Shown here: positions 1 to 6,828 of the stretch, one piece after another
Layout of the letters: every line of letters begins with the position of its first letter
Position numbering within the stretch: the stretch's first letter is position 1
Assembly: GCA_018694455.1 (NCBI GenBank)
Contig: JABHNP010000232.1
Span: forward strand, 1-14,883
Source of the DNA: Planctomycetaceae bacterium
GTDB taxonomy: Bacteria; Planctomycetota; Planctomycetia; Pirellulales; UBA1268
Length of the DNA: 14,883 bases
Direction of reading: 5' to 3'
Made by a program: the position numbers and the translations under genes
Notes under the pieces: model-generated
What the model saw: only the letters and a program-made list of their open reading frames with translations
Database searches by the model: none
Told to the model about the DNA's origin: nothing

Positions 1-1
1 A

Positions 2-403
2 TTAACTGAATCGCAATATCATGATAAACGATTTTGGAAACGAACTGATGAGGCAACAAGTCGTTATGATCTGGCGATTGAAATTCCTGAAAAGCGACGC
101 ATCATAACGATTCATGGTTCTGCAGATTCCGTTGTACCCTACTACGGAGGGCGAGGGCCCGGTGGTATCCATCTGTCGGCTCAGGCCACAGCATATGCGT
201 GGGCAACTGCTCAAGGATACCGGGGAACTCAAAAAACCGACACTGCAGGAAAGCCGTGTGGAGTGAGGCTGCTTATGTATGACTATCCACAGAGTGGAGT
301 AACTCATATCAAGGTGATTGATGGAGGGCACGGTCTTGGTCCTGCCGCTGCCTCCCTCAAGCCGCTACTTATAAAAATGCTTGGCTGGTCAGGTAATTCA
401 TAA
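2..403 (+). CDS. PHB depolymerase / feruloyl esterase-like alpha/beta hydrolase, C-terminal part
   Basis: The reading frame is open from the left edge to TAA at 401-403, giving 133 visible residues; the N-terminus and nucleophile Ser lie outside the window. Two features identify the family. The first is HGSADSVVPYYGG (visible residues 38-50), the usual setting of the catalytic Asp (here D42) in secreted polyhydroxybutyrate depolymerase / LpqC-type esterases. The second is DGGHG (residues 107-111), where H110 would be the catalytic His. Between them lies an AYAWATAQGY stretch that resembles the helix before the His loop in this family. Such enzymes hydrolyse polyester or feruloyl/acetyl ester bonds and are normally exported; the signal peptide is not visible here. 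The exact substrate cannot be told from this fragment. The short hairpin at 411-426 just after the stop could help end its transcript. Confidence 0.8.
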   Translation, partial: LTESQYHDKRFWKRTDEATSRYDLAIEIPEKRRIITIHGSADSVVPYYGGRGPGGIHLSAQATAYAWATAQGYRGTQKTDTAGKPCGVRLLMYDYPQSGVTHIKVIDGGHGLGPAAASLKPLLIKMLGWSGNS

Positions 404-405
404 GT

Positions 406-492
406 ATGAAGCACTGCCCTCAGTGCGATAGCTTGTTTAATAGTCTCTCATCCCTACCGCTCACATCGGCGTGTATCAGTTGTGCAGATTAA
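406..492 (+). CDS. possible 28-aa four-cysteine (zinc-ribbon-like) mini-protein
   Basis: A short frame begins ATG two bases after the hydrolase stop and ends TAA at 490-492. Its 28 residues contain two CxxC knuckles, CPQC (C4-C7) and CISC (C23-C26), spaced as in a minimal zinc ribbon. No convincing ribosome binding site is seen; AGGT lies about 11 nt upstream. The 6-bp hairpin at 411-426 overlaps its 5' end. It could be a genuine small zinc-binding protein, the remnant of a longer zinc-ribbon protein, or a chance frame. The cysteine pattern is the only reason to list it; the function is unknown. Confidence 0.25.
   Translation: MKHCPQCDSLFNSLSSLPLTSACISCAD
411..426 (+). other. small stem-loop just after the hydrolase stop
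   Basis: GCACTG-CCCT-CAGTGC forms a perfect 6-bp stem with a 4-nt loop, 8 nt after the hydrolase TAA. No T-run follows directly, so it would be a weak terminator at best. The structure is small enough to arise by chance. Confidence 0.25.
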
Positions 493-585
493 AGAAGGCT
501 CGTAACTCTTTCTGACCGAAGTGCTTTCCTAATACCGATTGTTTCTGTAAGCGAAAAGGACAACCCAAACCCTAACACCCCAGTC

Positions 586-590
586 AGGAG
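586..590 (+). promoter_or_regulatory. Shine-Dalgarno site for the 63-aa secreted protein
   Basis: AGGAG lies 6 nt before the ATG at 597. It is one of only two clear ribosome binding sites in this window and strongly supports the small downstream frame as a translated gene. Confidence 0.7.
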
Positions 591-596
591 TATTTC

Positions 597-788
597 ATGC
601 GCCGTGCGCTTCTCATTGCCATTATCATGGCAACAATGTTTGTAGCCTCAAGTGGAGAGGCGTCAGCCGCTCGTTATTCTCGGCAAAGTCAATCTGTTGC
701 GACACGTCGATTTCGCCCCTTTGCGAAACTCATTGAACTGGAGCGACGGAAAAATGAATGGCTGCGAAGTGTGTTTTTCGGGCGTTAG
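597..788 (+). CDS. small secreted basic protein of unknown function (63 aa)
   Basis: ATG at 597 has a well-placed AGGAG site and the frame ends TAG at 786-788. The N-terminus is a typical signal peptide: basic MRR, a hydrophobic core at about residues 4-18, then small residues with a likely signal peptidase I cut after ASA (residues 22-24). The mature part is about 39 residues and strongly basic. It ends in a compact charged segment, ELERRKNEWLR (about residues 47-57), followed by aromatic and glycine residues (FFGR). That tail looks like a short amphipathic helix that could bind an anionic partner such as cell wall, nucleic acid or a protein. It stands alone between non-coding stretches and is followed by a strong stem-loop, so it is probably its own transcript. 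I do not recognise a named family. Confidence 0.7.
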   Translation: MRRALLIAIIMATMFVASSGEASAARYSRQSQSVATRRFRPFAKLIELERRKNEWLRSVFFGR

Positions 789-828
789 CTAGTTGGATGG
801 AATTATAGAAGAGTCTTAATCATTTATT

Positions 829-865
829 TCTGGCCGGGAGAATTATCTGAATGCTCCCGGCCAGA
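829..865 (+). terminator. strong GC-rich stem-loop after the small secreted protein
   Basis: TCTGGCCGGGAG (829-840) and CTCCCGGCCAGA (854-865) form a perfect 12-bp stem around a 13-nt loop, 40 nt after the stop at 788. It is the most stable intergenic structure in the window. No U-tract follows on either strand, so it is not a textbook intrinsic terminator. It may stop transcription with another factor, protect the mRNA 3' end, or bind a protein. Confidence 0.55.
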
Positions 866-940
866 GCAGAGTCCCATCAATAGAAAACCGGGGTTGGCTT
901 TTTGTAACCCTATGCTAGCCAGGCTTCCTCGACGGTTTTC

Positions 941-954
941 CGTTGCATGCAACG
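941..954. promoter_or_regulatory. 14-bp perfect palindrome, possible operator
   Basis: CGTTGCATGCAACG reads the same on both strands and lies 234 nt before the DUF1552 ATG. It sits immediately next to the right arm of the GAAAACCG/CGGTTTTC repeat. This is the form expected of a binding site for a dimeric regulator. It is a single copy, and a 14-bp palindrome is expected about once per window by chance, so only its intergenic position makes it notable. Confidence 0.3.
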
Positions 955-1115
955 CGTTCTTCTATCTCATGAAAAAGTGGCAGTTATGTGAGTAGACGAT
1001 TAACATGATGTCGTGAGAAACGTGATATTTCTGCATGAAGAGACAGTTTTTGAAAAAAGTATGTCCGCCAGCACGCACCGGGTATAAGATTTTCAGAATT
1101 ATGCAATTATGTAAT

Positions 1116-1134
1116 GAACAGAGTCATTCTGTTC
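1116..1134 (+). promoter_or_regulatory. leader hairpin upstream of the DUF1552 gene
   Basis: GAACAGA-GTCAT-TCTGTTC is a perfect 7-bp stem with a 5-nt loop ending 53 nt before the ATG at 1188. It could be a 5' UTR hairpin or a dyad operator. It is not followed by a T-run. Sequence symmetry is the only evidence. Confidence 0.3.
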
Positions 1135-1187
1135 CGTGATAGGTGCCGATCGATTTCTCACTCTTTGTTCAAGCGAATGATTTTGGT

Positions 1188-2480
1188 ATGAATCGCAGAC
1201 TTTTTCTTAGGCAAGCCGGAGTCAGTATTGGGCTGCCTTTTCTTCCATCATTGATGTCTCCACAGATAGCGGTGGGTAGCCAACAGGCGATGTCGGGATC
1301 CAAAAAGATGGTGTGCATTGGCAATATGCTTGGATTTCATCCAGCCGCTTTTTGGCCATCCGAAAAACAGGTTGGAATTGAAGGAGGATTCACAGCGGTC
1401 CGCGAATTTGAGTACGGTACAACAACACAACCACTTAAAGAAATAAGGGAACAGAGCACCCTTATTCGGGGGCTTGATCATGACACTAAAGGAGGACACT
1501 TCGGAATCCATTCTTTTCTGTCTGGTGTGAAGCAGAGTGAAGCGAGTTCCATGATCAATGGCAATGTCACGATTGATCAGTTTGCGGCAGAGTATATCGT
1601 TGGGCAAACACGGTTTCCCTCCCTAACTGTTGGAAGCCTTGAAGGTATTCATGGGGGCTGTCAGCTTTCTTGGACACGGACAGGTACTCGAGTACCACCG
1701 ATTCCTGGTCCAGAGCAATTATTTAAAAAGCTTTTTGTTGACGTGACAGAGAAAGGTAAAGATTCTACAAAAGAGCGTTTTTCTCTTCATAAATCGATTT
1801 TAGATGTTATTCGAGAACAGGCGCATGATTTGGAGCGGTCTCTCAATCAGCATGACAAGAACAAACTTGATGAATATTTTACATCTGTTCGTGATGTTGA
1901 AAAAAGAATTTCTCGTCAACAACGCTGGATCGATGTTCCAAAGCCAGAGGCGATGATCAAACAACCTCAGAATAGAAACATGGTTGAAGATCTTCCATTA
2001 CTCTATGACTTAATCGTGATGGCATTACAGACAAACACGACAAAAATTGCAACGCTTGAAATAGGTGGTGATTTTAATCCGGTAGATCTTGGAGTTCGAG
2101 GAGGGTACCACAGCCTCTCACACCATGGGCAGCTTCAGTCGCGAATTGATGCACTGATTACTTTGGAGACCTATCAGATTGAGCAGTTCGTTCGATTCGT
2201 GAAAAAGCTTGCGGTGACCCTTGATGATACAGGTCCGCTGATTGATACCACGACGGTTCTTTTTGGAAGTGGTATGGGGGACGCGAATTCGCATACCAAT
2301 CGTAATCTTCCAATTGTTTTAGCGGGAGGAGATTTTTCTCATGGAAGGCTTCTTACTTTTGATGCCAAGCACCCACATCGACCTCCGTTAGCGAACCTTT
2401 TTGTAACGATGCTTCAAAAATTTGGAGTTGAATCAGATTCCTTCGCGAAGAGCACTGGAACGTTACGGGGTCTTATCTGA
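1188..2480 (+). CDS. Tat-exported HXXSHH-motif (DUF1552) protein
   Basis: This 430-aa protein belongs to the DUF1552 family, named for its HXXSHH signature. Here the signature is HSLSHH (residues 308-313), inside a GYHSLSHHGQ segment. The family resembles the sulfatase/alkaline-phosphatase-like superfamily, but its reaction is not established. I start at ATG 1188 rather than GTG 1143 because the ATG gives a proper twin-arginine signal, NRRLFLRQAG, followed by a hydrophobic stretch with several prolines (about residues 12-25). The GTG would add 15 residues ahead of the signal. Neither start has a good Shine-Dalgarno site. The C-terminal FGSGMGD segment (359-365) is typical of the family. The stop TGA overlaps the next ATG by one base, so the two genes are translationally coupled. 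This pair is a recurrent planctomycete arrangement and the products probably act together outside the cytoplasm. Confidence 0.9.
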   Translation: MNRRLFLRQAGVSIGLPFLPSLMSPQIAVGSQQAMSGSKKMVCIGNMLGFHPAAFWPSEKQVGIEGGFTAVREFEYGTTTQPLKEIREQSTLIRGLDHDTKGGHFGIHSFLSGVKQSEASSMINGNVTIDQFAAEYIVGQTRFPSLTVGSLEGIHGGCQLSWTRTGTRVPPIPGPEQLFKKLFVDVTEKGKDSTKERFSLHKSILDVIREQAHDLERSLNQHDKNKLDEYFTSVRDVEKRISRQQRWIDVPKPEAMIKQPQNRNMVEDLPLLYDLIVMALQTNTTKIATLEIGGDFNPVDLGVRGGYHSLSHHGQLQSRIDALITLETYQIEQFVRFVKKLAVTLDDTGPLIDTTTVLFGSGMGDANSHTNRNLPIVLAGGDFSHGRLLTFDAKHPHRPPLANLFVTMLQKFGVESDSFAKSTGTLRGLI

Positions 2481-4990
2481 TGCAAGTTCCATGCGGTGGA
2501 AAGCTTGTCTTAGGAACCTGTTTTGCCCTCTCTGCACTTTTTGTGATTGAAGAGAATGCAGCCGCTGAACAAGTCGCAAAAATTGATGTATTTCTAAAAC
2601 AGTATTGTAATACGTGTCACAACAGCATTGATCAAAGTGGTGATCGTAACTTTGAAAACATCAGGCTGTCTCAGACTGATGCTGAAACCCAGTTGCTGCT
2701 GCAAGAAGTCATCGATCAAATGACACTTGGTACGATGCCGCCTGAGGATGCAGAGCAGCCGAAAGATGATGCACTGGTAACGGTGATCCGGGCACTCACA
2801 ACGCGTCTTCAGTCCATGCGTCAACATACAGCAACTACTGGTGGCAAGACGGTTCTACGAAGGCTAAGTCAACGTGAGTACAGAAATACCGTAAGTGACT
2901 TACTCGGGATCAGTATGAATACATTTGATCCAACAGAAGCGTTTCCGCATGAATCTCTATCGCGTGGTTTTGATAATATTGGTGATCAACTTGTGACATC
3001 AGGATTTCTCTTGGAGCAATACCTTGAGGCTGCAGATAGTTCTGTTGAGAAAGCATTTCTTTCGGCACCATATCCAGATCCGCAGACGTGGAGTGTTGAT
3101 TCAAATTTCAAACAGCAGCCAGAATTAGATAGCGCGCATCAAGAGGCATTCGATCAAAAATATATGGTTCTCTATGAACACCCCTTCAATGATAAGCCAG
3201 AGGGAGCATATGGAGCACTGAATGCATTTGCACAAGGTGTTCCGATTGATGGTTTATATAGAGTACGTGTGCTTGCAAGCGCGCTTCACAGAAAGACACC
3301 TTACAGCCAGAAGGCTGTGAAAATAGATGCATCTGAGCCATTTCGGATGGGTATTCGGCCAGGTAGTTCGCGTGTCGGCGCACTCTACAAAGCCCAGCCA
3401 CTTCAGCCAAAGTTGGCAGAACACGTTGTTGCTGATGAGGTAGAAAAGTGGTACGAGTGCGTTATTCCACTCGATAAAGGTTACAGTCCTCGTTTCACGT
3501 TTGAAAATGGACAGCATGATATTCGCGGTGCGTATTTTCGTGTTTTCAAATTTCATCGCGACACATTCCCTAAATCGCTGCGTGATCAAAAGGGAATTGT
3601 GCAGCATAGAATCGCCGCCCTTCGTGATGGATTTATGCCCCAAATCCGAATTCAGAAAGTAGAAATTCATGGCCCATTGAAAAGCTCTCCTCAGATTAAA
3701 AATAATGAGCGGCTTGTTGGTGGTGTGCCCTTTCGCGGGGACGAAATTCTTCATCGTATCGACTTATTCGCTACACAAGCATTCCGAAAACCAGTTCCGT
3801 CCCAGGAATTGAAGGAATTTCATGCACTGTTTCAGTTCCAAAGGCAGGCTGGACGGACTCCTTTACAAGCGTATAAAGACACGCTAAAAGCGATTCTCTG
3901 TTCACCCAAATTTTTATATTTCAATTCGGAAGAGCAGGAAGTAGATGCTAGAAAAAGGGAGAAGCCGATTTCTCAGCACGCTTTAGCAGAGCGAATCTCC
4001 TACTTTTTGACATCATCTTTACCTGATGCAGAACTTCGGCGAGCAGCTGATGAAGGGAAGTTGAATTCTCATCACGCATTACGTGCCGAGGTATTACGGC
4101 TTCTTGCAAGTGAGGCTTCTCATAATTTTGTGCCTGACTTTCTAGAGAGCTGGTTAAATCTTCGTGAGCTTGGCAGCATGCCGCCAGATTTTGAAACATT
4201 TCCAGAATACTATGCATCAGATCTCCAGTCAGAGATGAAACAGGAAACACAAGTTTTTGTTCATCATGTACTGGACAATAATCTTCCTGTACGGGACCTA
4301 CTCAGTGCAAACTATAGTTTCCTAAACCGTGATCTTGCAAAACTGTATGGAGTTGAGAATCAGCTGCCTTCCAGTAAAGCAGGAGAATTTAGACGTGTGC
4401 AATTTGCAGATAAAAATCGCGGTGGATTACTTGGTCAGGGTAGTGTTCTTACAGTATCAGCAAATGGAATCGAGACATCACCAGTGATTCGTGGTGTTTG
4501 GGTTTTAGAACGGATTCTTGGAACACCCACTCCTCCACCACCGGATGATGTTCCTGCTATAGACCCGGATATTCGGGGTGCGAAAACTATAAAGGCGCAG
4601 CTTGAGAAGCATCGTTCTTCGGCAGCATGTAATGAGTGTCACCGCAAGATTGATCCACTCGGTTTTGCCATGGAATGTTTTGATCCAATCGGGCGAGCAC
4701 GAAGTGCTTACGACATGCGAGGTAAGAGTAAAGTTGATACAGCGGGTGTTTTGCCAAGCGGTGAATCGTTCTCAAATCTTGCAGAACTAAAAATAATCTT
4801 GGTACGGCGGGAGCCGTTTTTTGTACGAACGCTCATCACACATCTTTTGACTCATGCTCTCGGACGTCATATCGAAGCCGAAGATCGATTTGATATAGAC
4901 AACATAATGAAGTCAGTAGAAGATGATGGTTACCGGTTTCGTGATATTGTTGTAGCTGTTGTTGCTTCAGATCTTTTTGCTCGCCCGTAG
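2480..4990 (+). CDS. DUF1587/DUF1595/DUF1592/DUF1588/DUF1585 cytochrome-like secreted protein
   Basis: This 836-aa protein starts at an ATG sharing its A with the DUF1552 stop. After a signal peptide (about 1-29) comes a cytochrome-c-like segment with a haem motif CNTCH (43-47) and a downstream TMPPED that may supply the axial Met (M86). The usual modules follow: DUF1587 (about 125-190, LRRLSQREYRNTVSDLLG); a region of about 200-400 with beta-rich character, possibly carbohydrate-binding; DUF1595 (about 425-485); DUF1592 (about 497-625, ISYFLTSSLPD); DUF1588 (about 647-745, RGGLLGQGSVLT), which contains a second CxxCH, CNECH (717-721); and DUF1585 (about 768-834). The length is normal for the family. 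The haem motifs imply an exported redox protein that accepts or passes electrons from a partner, plausibly the DUF1552 product. The substrate is unknown; carbohydrate oxidation is a guess from the neighbours. Confidence 0.9.
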   Translation: MQVPCGGKLVLGTCFALSALFVIEENAAAEQVAKIDVFLKQYCNTCHNSIDQSGDRNFENIRLSQTDAETQLLLQEVIDQMTLGTMPPEDAEQPKDDALVTVIRALTTRLQSMRQHTATTGGKTVLRRLSQREYRNTVSDLLGISMNTFDPTEAFPHESLSRGFDNIGDQLVTSGFLLEQYLEAADSSVEKAFLSAPYPDPQTWSVDSNFKQQPELDSAHQEAFDQKYMVLYEHPFNDKPEGAYGALNAFAQGVPIDGLYRVRVLASALHRKTPYSQKAVKIDASEPFRMGIRPGSSRVGALYKAQPLQPKLAEHVVADEVEKWYECVIPLDKGYSPRFTFENGQHDIRGAYFRVFKFHRDTFPKSLRDQKGIVQHRIAALRDGFMPQIRIQKVEIHGPLKSSPQIKNNERLVGGVPFRGDEILHRIDLFATQAFRKPVPSQELKEFHALFQFQRQAGRTPLQAYKDTLKAILCSPKFLYFNSEEQEVDARKREKPISQHALAERISYFLTSSLPDAELRRAADEGKLNSHHALRAEVLRLLASEASHNFVPDFLESWLNLRELGSMPPDFETFPEYYASDLQSEMKQETQVFVHHVLDNNLPVRDLLSANYSFLNRDLAKLYGVENQLPSSKAGEFRRVQFADKNRGGLLGQGSVLTVSANGIETSPVIRGVWVLERILGTPTPPPPDDVPAIDPDIRGAKTIKAQLEKHRSSAACNECHRKIDPLGFAMECFDPIGRARSAYDMRGKSKVDTAGVLPSGESFSNLAELKIILVRREPFFVRTLITHLLTHALGRHIEAEDRFDIDNIMKSVEDDGYRFRDIVVAVVASDLFARP

Positions 4991-5017
4991 AAACCGGATA
5001 GAATTTTAAAGTTTTTT

Positions 5018-5023
5018 GGAGAG
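5018..5023 (+). promoter_or_regulatory. Shine-Dalgarno site selecting ATG 5031
   Basis: GGAGAG lies 7 nt before ATG 5031. It decides the start of the next gene: an in-frame TTG at 5016 would place this site inside the coding region and would add charged residues ahead of the signal peptide. Confidence 0.7.
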
Positions 5024-5030
5024 TCAAAGA

Positions 5031-5666
5031 ATGTCACACACTCGGTCTATAGTATGCCTCCTTGTAATGTGCCCTGCCGTGATTGTTCTCGGTGGAGATA
5101 TAAGAGATTCGCTCTCAACAGAAAAATTTGCAAATAGAGCAGCTGAGCGTGGTGATTGGTCATTTCAAGAAGGGATTGCCTCAGTTGTTTCTGATCCGGA
5201 GTTGTACAAAAAGTACACAAATCACGGTCCGATTTTAAAATGGGAAACCAATTGCTCTCAAGGTACGACAGCCTTTGACATGAAACCTACAGATTGCCAG
5301 CGAGTTGTTTTTACCCTCAATGGTGATGGTCATGTTTTTAGGATTTCATTAATGGACCCTGAAAAGGCAATGAATTCATTTCAGAAAAAGAGCAAGTCGC
5401 GGATGATAGCTTGGGCTGAAAAATCATCGAAAGCAAACAAAGGAGAATCATTTCAACTAGATGGATTTCCGTCGCTTGGAGAACTCAATAATAAATGGAC
5501 GCACGTATCTGTTGCTGTCCGAGAAAAGACGGCATCGATCACAATCGGCGATTTTCAGGCAGATATCACACACGAAGCAATGCAGCGAGATAAAAAACAA
5601 ATTACCATTTCATTTGCATCTGGTAGTTTTCAGCTCCGCAACTTCACGTTTCAGGAAAACAAATAA
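5031..5666 (+). CDS. secreted DUF1080-like / concanavalin-fold protein
   Basis: This 211-aa protein starts at the ATG 40 nt after the preceding gene. It has a signal peptide (about 1-21, hydrophobic core IVCLLVMCPAVIVL). The mature part is beta-rich with the pattern GDWSFQEGIASVVSDPELY (41-59), then an NHGPILKW stretch (64-71). These recall the short DUF1080-like, jelly-roll proteins common in planctomycetes. The C-terminal WTHVSVAV...ITIGDF pattern is what a LamG-type sandwich uses. DUF1080 members are annotated as 3-keto-disaccharide hydrolases or carbohydrate-binding domains; I see no catalytic residues and favour binding over catalysis. Same strand and close spacing make it probable that it is co-transcribed with the DUF1552 pair. 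Confidence 0.7.
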   Translation: MSHTRSIVCLLVMCPAVIVLGGDIRDSLSTEKFANRAAERGDWSFQEGIASVVSDPELYKKYTNHGPILKWETNCSQGTTAFDMKPTDCQRVVFTLNGDGHVFRISLMDPEKAMNSFQKKSKSRMIAWAEKSSKANKGESFQLDGFPSLGELNNKWTHVSVAVREKTASITIGDFQADITHEAMQRDKKQITISFASGSFQLRNFTFQENK

Positions 5667-5753
5667 ACCAGTCATGCACTTCTGAATGCCAATGACAACG
5701 GTGCTGAGACACGAAGTTACTAAAATGTTGAAGCCGTTGAACTGTGGGTTTAA

Positions 5754-6800
5754 ATGAAAGTAAGAACTATGTCATTTGGATATGCACTGTCTATATGCAC
5801 TCAAAGCATTCTTTTGTTGGTATTTCTCATAAGGCCAACGTACGCCTCTGATCCTGTTCGCATGGGCTGTGGTGTTATGACTTTTGATACCGTTCCGGGA
5901 TGGGGGCTTGATGTGGAGGGGAATCCACAAATTGGTCCGACACATGGAAACGTCGTTGTAGACAGTCAAGGAAAGATTTACACGAGCTCCAAACTTGGAG
6001 TTTTTGTTTTCTCACCAGATGGAAAGATCGTAAAGCGGTATCTAGGGAAAGACTATACAGCGATTCACGACATGAAAATGCGAAATGAAGGTGGGCAGGA
6101 TTTTATATATGGTGCACGCAATCAGGCAGGGGAAGGAATAAAGTTTGAAGCTGCAACAGGTACAATTGCACTGCGTTTTGGAATCCCCAGTAAACAAGAG
6201 TGTGGACTGGAGATAGAGAAATGGGCGCCAACGGCAATCACAGTTGGACCCGATAACGATATTTATCTTGCGGATGGTTATGCGAGCAACCGAATTTTTA
6301 GATTCAGTCAAGAAGGCAAGTACCGCTCTCACTTTGGAACTAAAGGGAACGGGTTAAAGGAATTTAATACTGCGCATGGCATGACTCTTGATGATCGATA
6401 TGATCCGCCACGACTCTTGATTTGTGACCGAAACCATAAGCCTAAAGGTCGATTGGTACATTACAATCTCGATGGTACGTACATCGAGGAAGTTATCACT
6501 GGGCTTGGTATGCCAACATCCGTAGCCATTCTGGGTGACTATGTAGCAGTGCCAGATCTCCACGGGCGAATTGTGATCCTCGATAAAAGCAACACGATCA
6601 TAGCAGTGTTAGGATCGAATACAGATCCTAACACTCGGGGCAACTTTAAGGTTCCACACGAGCATTGGAGGGAAGGGATATTTAGTGGAACACACGGTTC
6701 ATGCTGGGATGCTGATGGCAATCTGTATGTTCAAGACTGGAATAGCTCTGGGCGAATTATGAAACTTGTCCGAGTGTTTCGTGATCAGACCGAGATGTGA
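5754..6800 (+). CDS. secreted NHL-repeat beta-propeller protein
   Basis: This 348-aa protein has an N-terminal signal peptide (hydrophobic core about 11-27, likely cleavage near TYA, 29-31). The start is ATG 5754; ATG 5769 is an alternative that still keeps the signal. Neither has a clear Shine-Dalgarno site. NHL-type blades are visible: HGNVVVDSQGKIYTSSKLGVF (64-84); a classic repeat at 158-198 with TVGPDNDIYLADGYASNRI; one around 207-247 with a diverged core; and THGSCWDADGNLYVQDW (313-329). The fold resembles six-bladed propellers of the peptidylglycine alpha-amidating lyase group, which act as binding scaffolds or lyases. It is separated by 87 nt from the DUF1080-like gene and probably closes the cluster. 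A perfect 12-bp inverted repeat sits in codons 284-294. It converges on the kinase gene with a 28-nt gap. Confidence 0.8.
   Translation: MKVRTMSFGYALSICTQSILLLVFLIRPTYASDPVRMGCGVMTFDTVPGWGLDVEGNPQIGPTHGNVVVDSQGKIYTSSKLGVFVFSPDGKIVKRYLGKDYTAIHDMKMRNEGGQDFIYGARNQAGEGIKFEAATGTIALRFGIPSKQECGLEIEKWAPTAITVGPDNDIYLADGYASNRIFRFSQEGKYRSHFGTKGNGLKEFNTAHGMTLDDRYDPPRLLICDRNHKPKGRLVHYNLDGTYIEEVITGLGMPTSVAILGDYVAVPDLHGRIVILDKSNTIIAVLGSNTDPNTRGNFKVPHEHWREGIFSGTHGSCWDADGNLYVQDWNSSGRIMKLVRVFRDQTEM
6605..6635. repeat. 12-bp perfect inverted repeat inside the NHL gene
   Basis: AGTGTTAGGATC (6605-6616) and GATCCTAACACT (6624-6635) are exact reverse complements separated by a 7-nt loop. They lie in codons 284-294 of the NHL protein. 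A perfect stem this long with so short a loop is expected about 0.01 times in a window of this size. Confidence 0.8.
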
Positions 6801-6828
6801 TGGATTCTACGTCACCACATGACAACAA

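Larger units (their letters stand above)
866..1187. other. non-coding leader region ahead of the DUF1552 gene
   Basis: About 320 nt with no credible gene. It contains an 8-bp inverted repeat GAAAACCG / CGGTTTTC (883-890 and 933-940), a 14-bp palindrome directly after it (941-954), a TATAAG -10-like hexamer at 1083-1088 with no well-spaced -35 box, and a 7-bp hairpin at 1116-1134. This is presumably the promoter and 5' leader of the four-gene cluster that follows. No riboswitch or RNA family was recognised. Confidence 0.5.

Noticed and set aside
61..110. 10-bp inverted repeat TCGTTATGAT / ATCATAACGA with a 30-nt spacer in the hydrolase
   Set aside because: Inverted repeats of this length with a spacer this long are expected about once per window by chance.
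1143..1187. GTG at 1143 as the start of the DUF1552 gene
   Set aside because: It would place 15 residues before a well-formed Tat signal, with no Shine-Dalgarno site in support. ATG 1188 gives the usual family N-terminus.
1683..1696. 14-bp palindrome GGTACTCGAGTACC in the DUF1552 gene
   Set aside because: About one such palindrome is expected per window by chance and it lies in ordinary coding sequence. The 12-bp palindromes at 5369-5380 and 8083-8094 were rejected for the same reason.
3254..3754. 166-codon minus-strand open frame
   Set aside because: It is antisense to the middle of the DUF1592-type gene with low-complexity composition and no motif. The plus-strand frame is clearly the coding one.
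4804..4822. Terminator-like ACGGC-GGGA-GCCGT followed by six T residues inside the DUF1592-type gene
   Set aside because: The stem is only 5 bp and the frame encodes conserved DUF1585 sequence (LVRREPFFVRT), so it is most likely a coincidence of codons.
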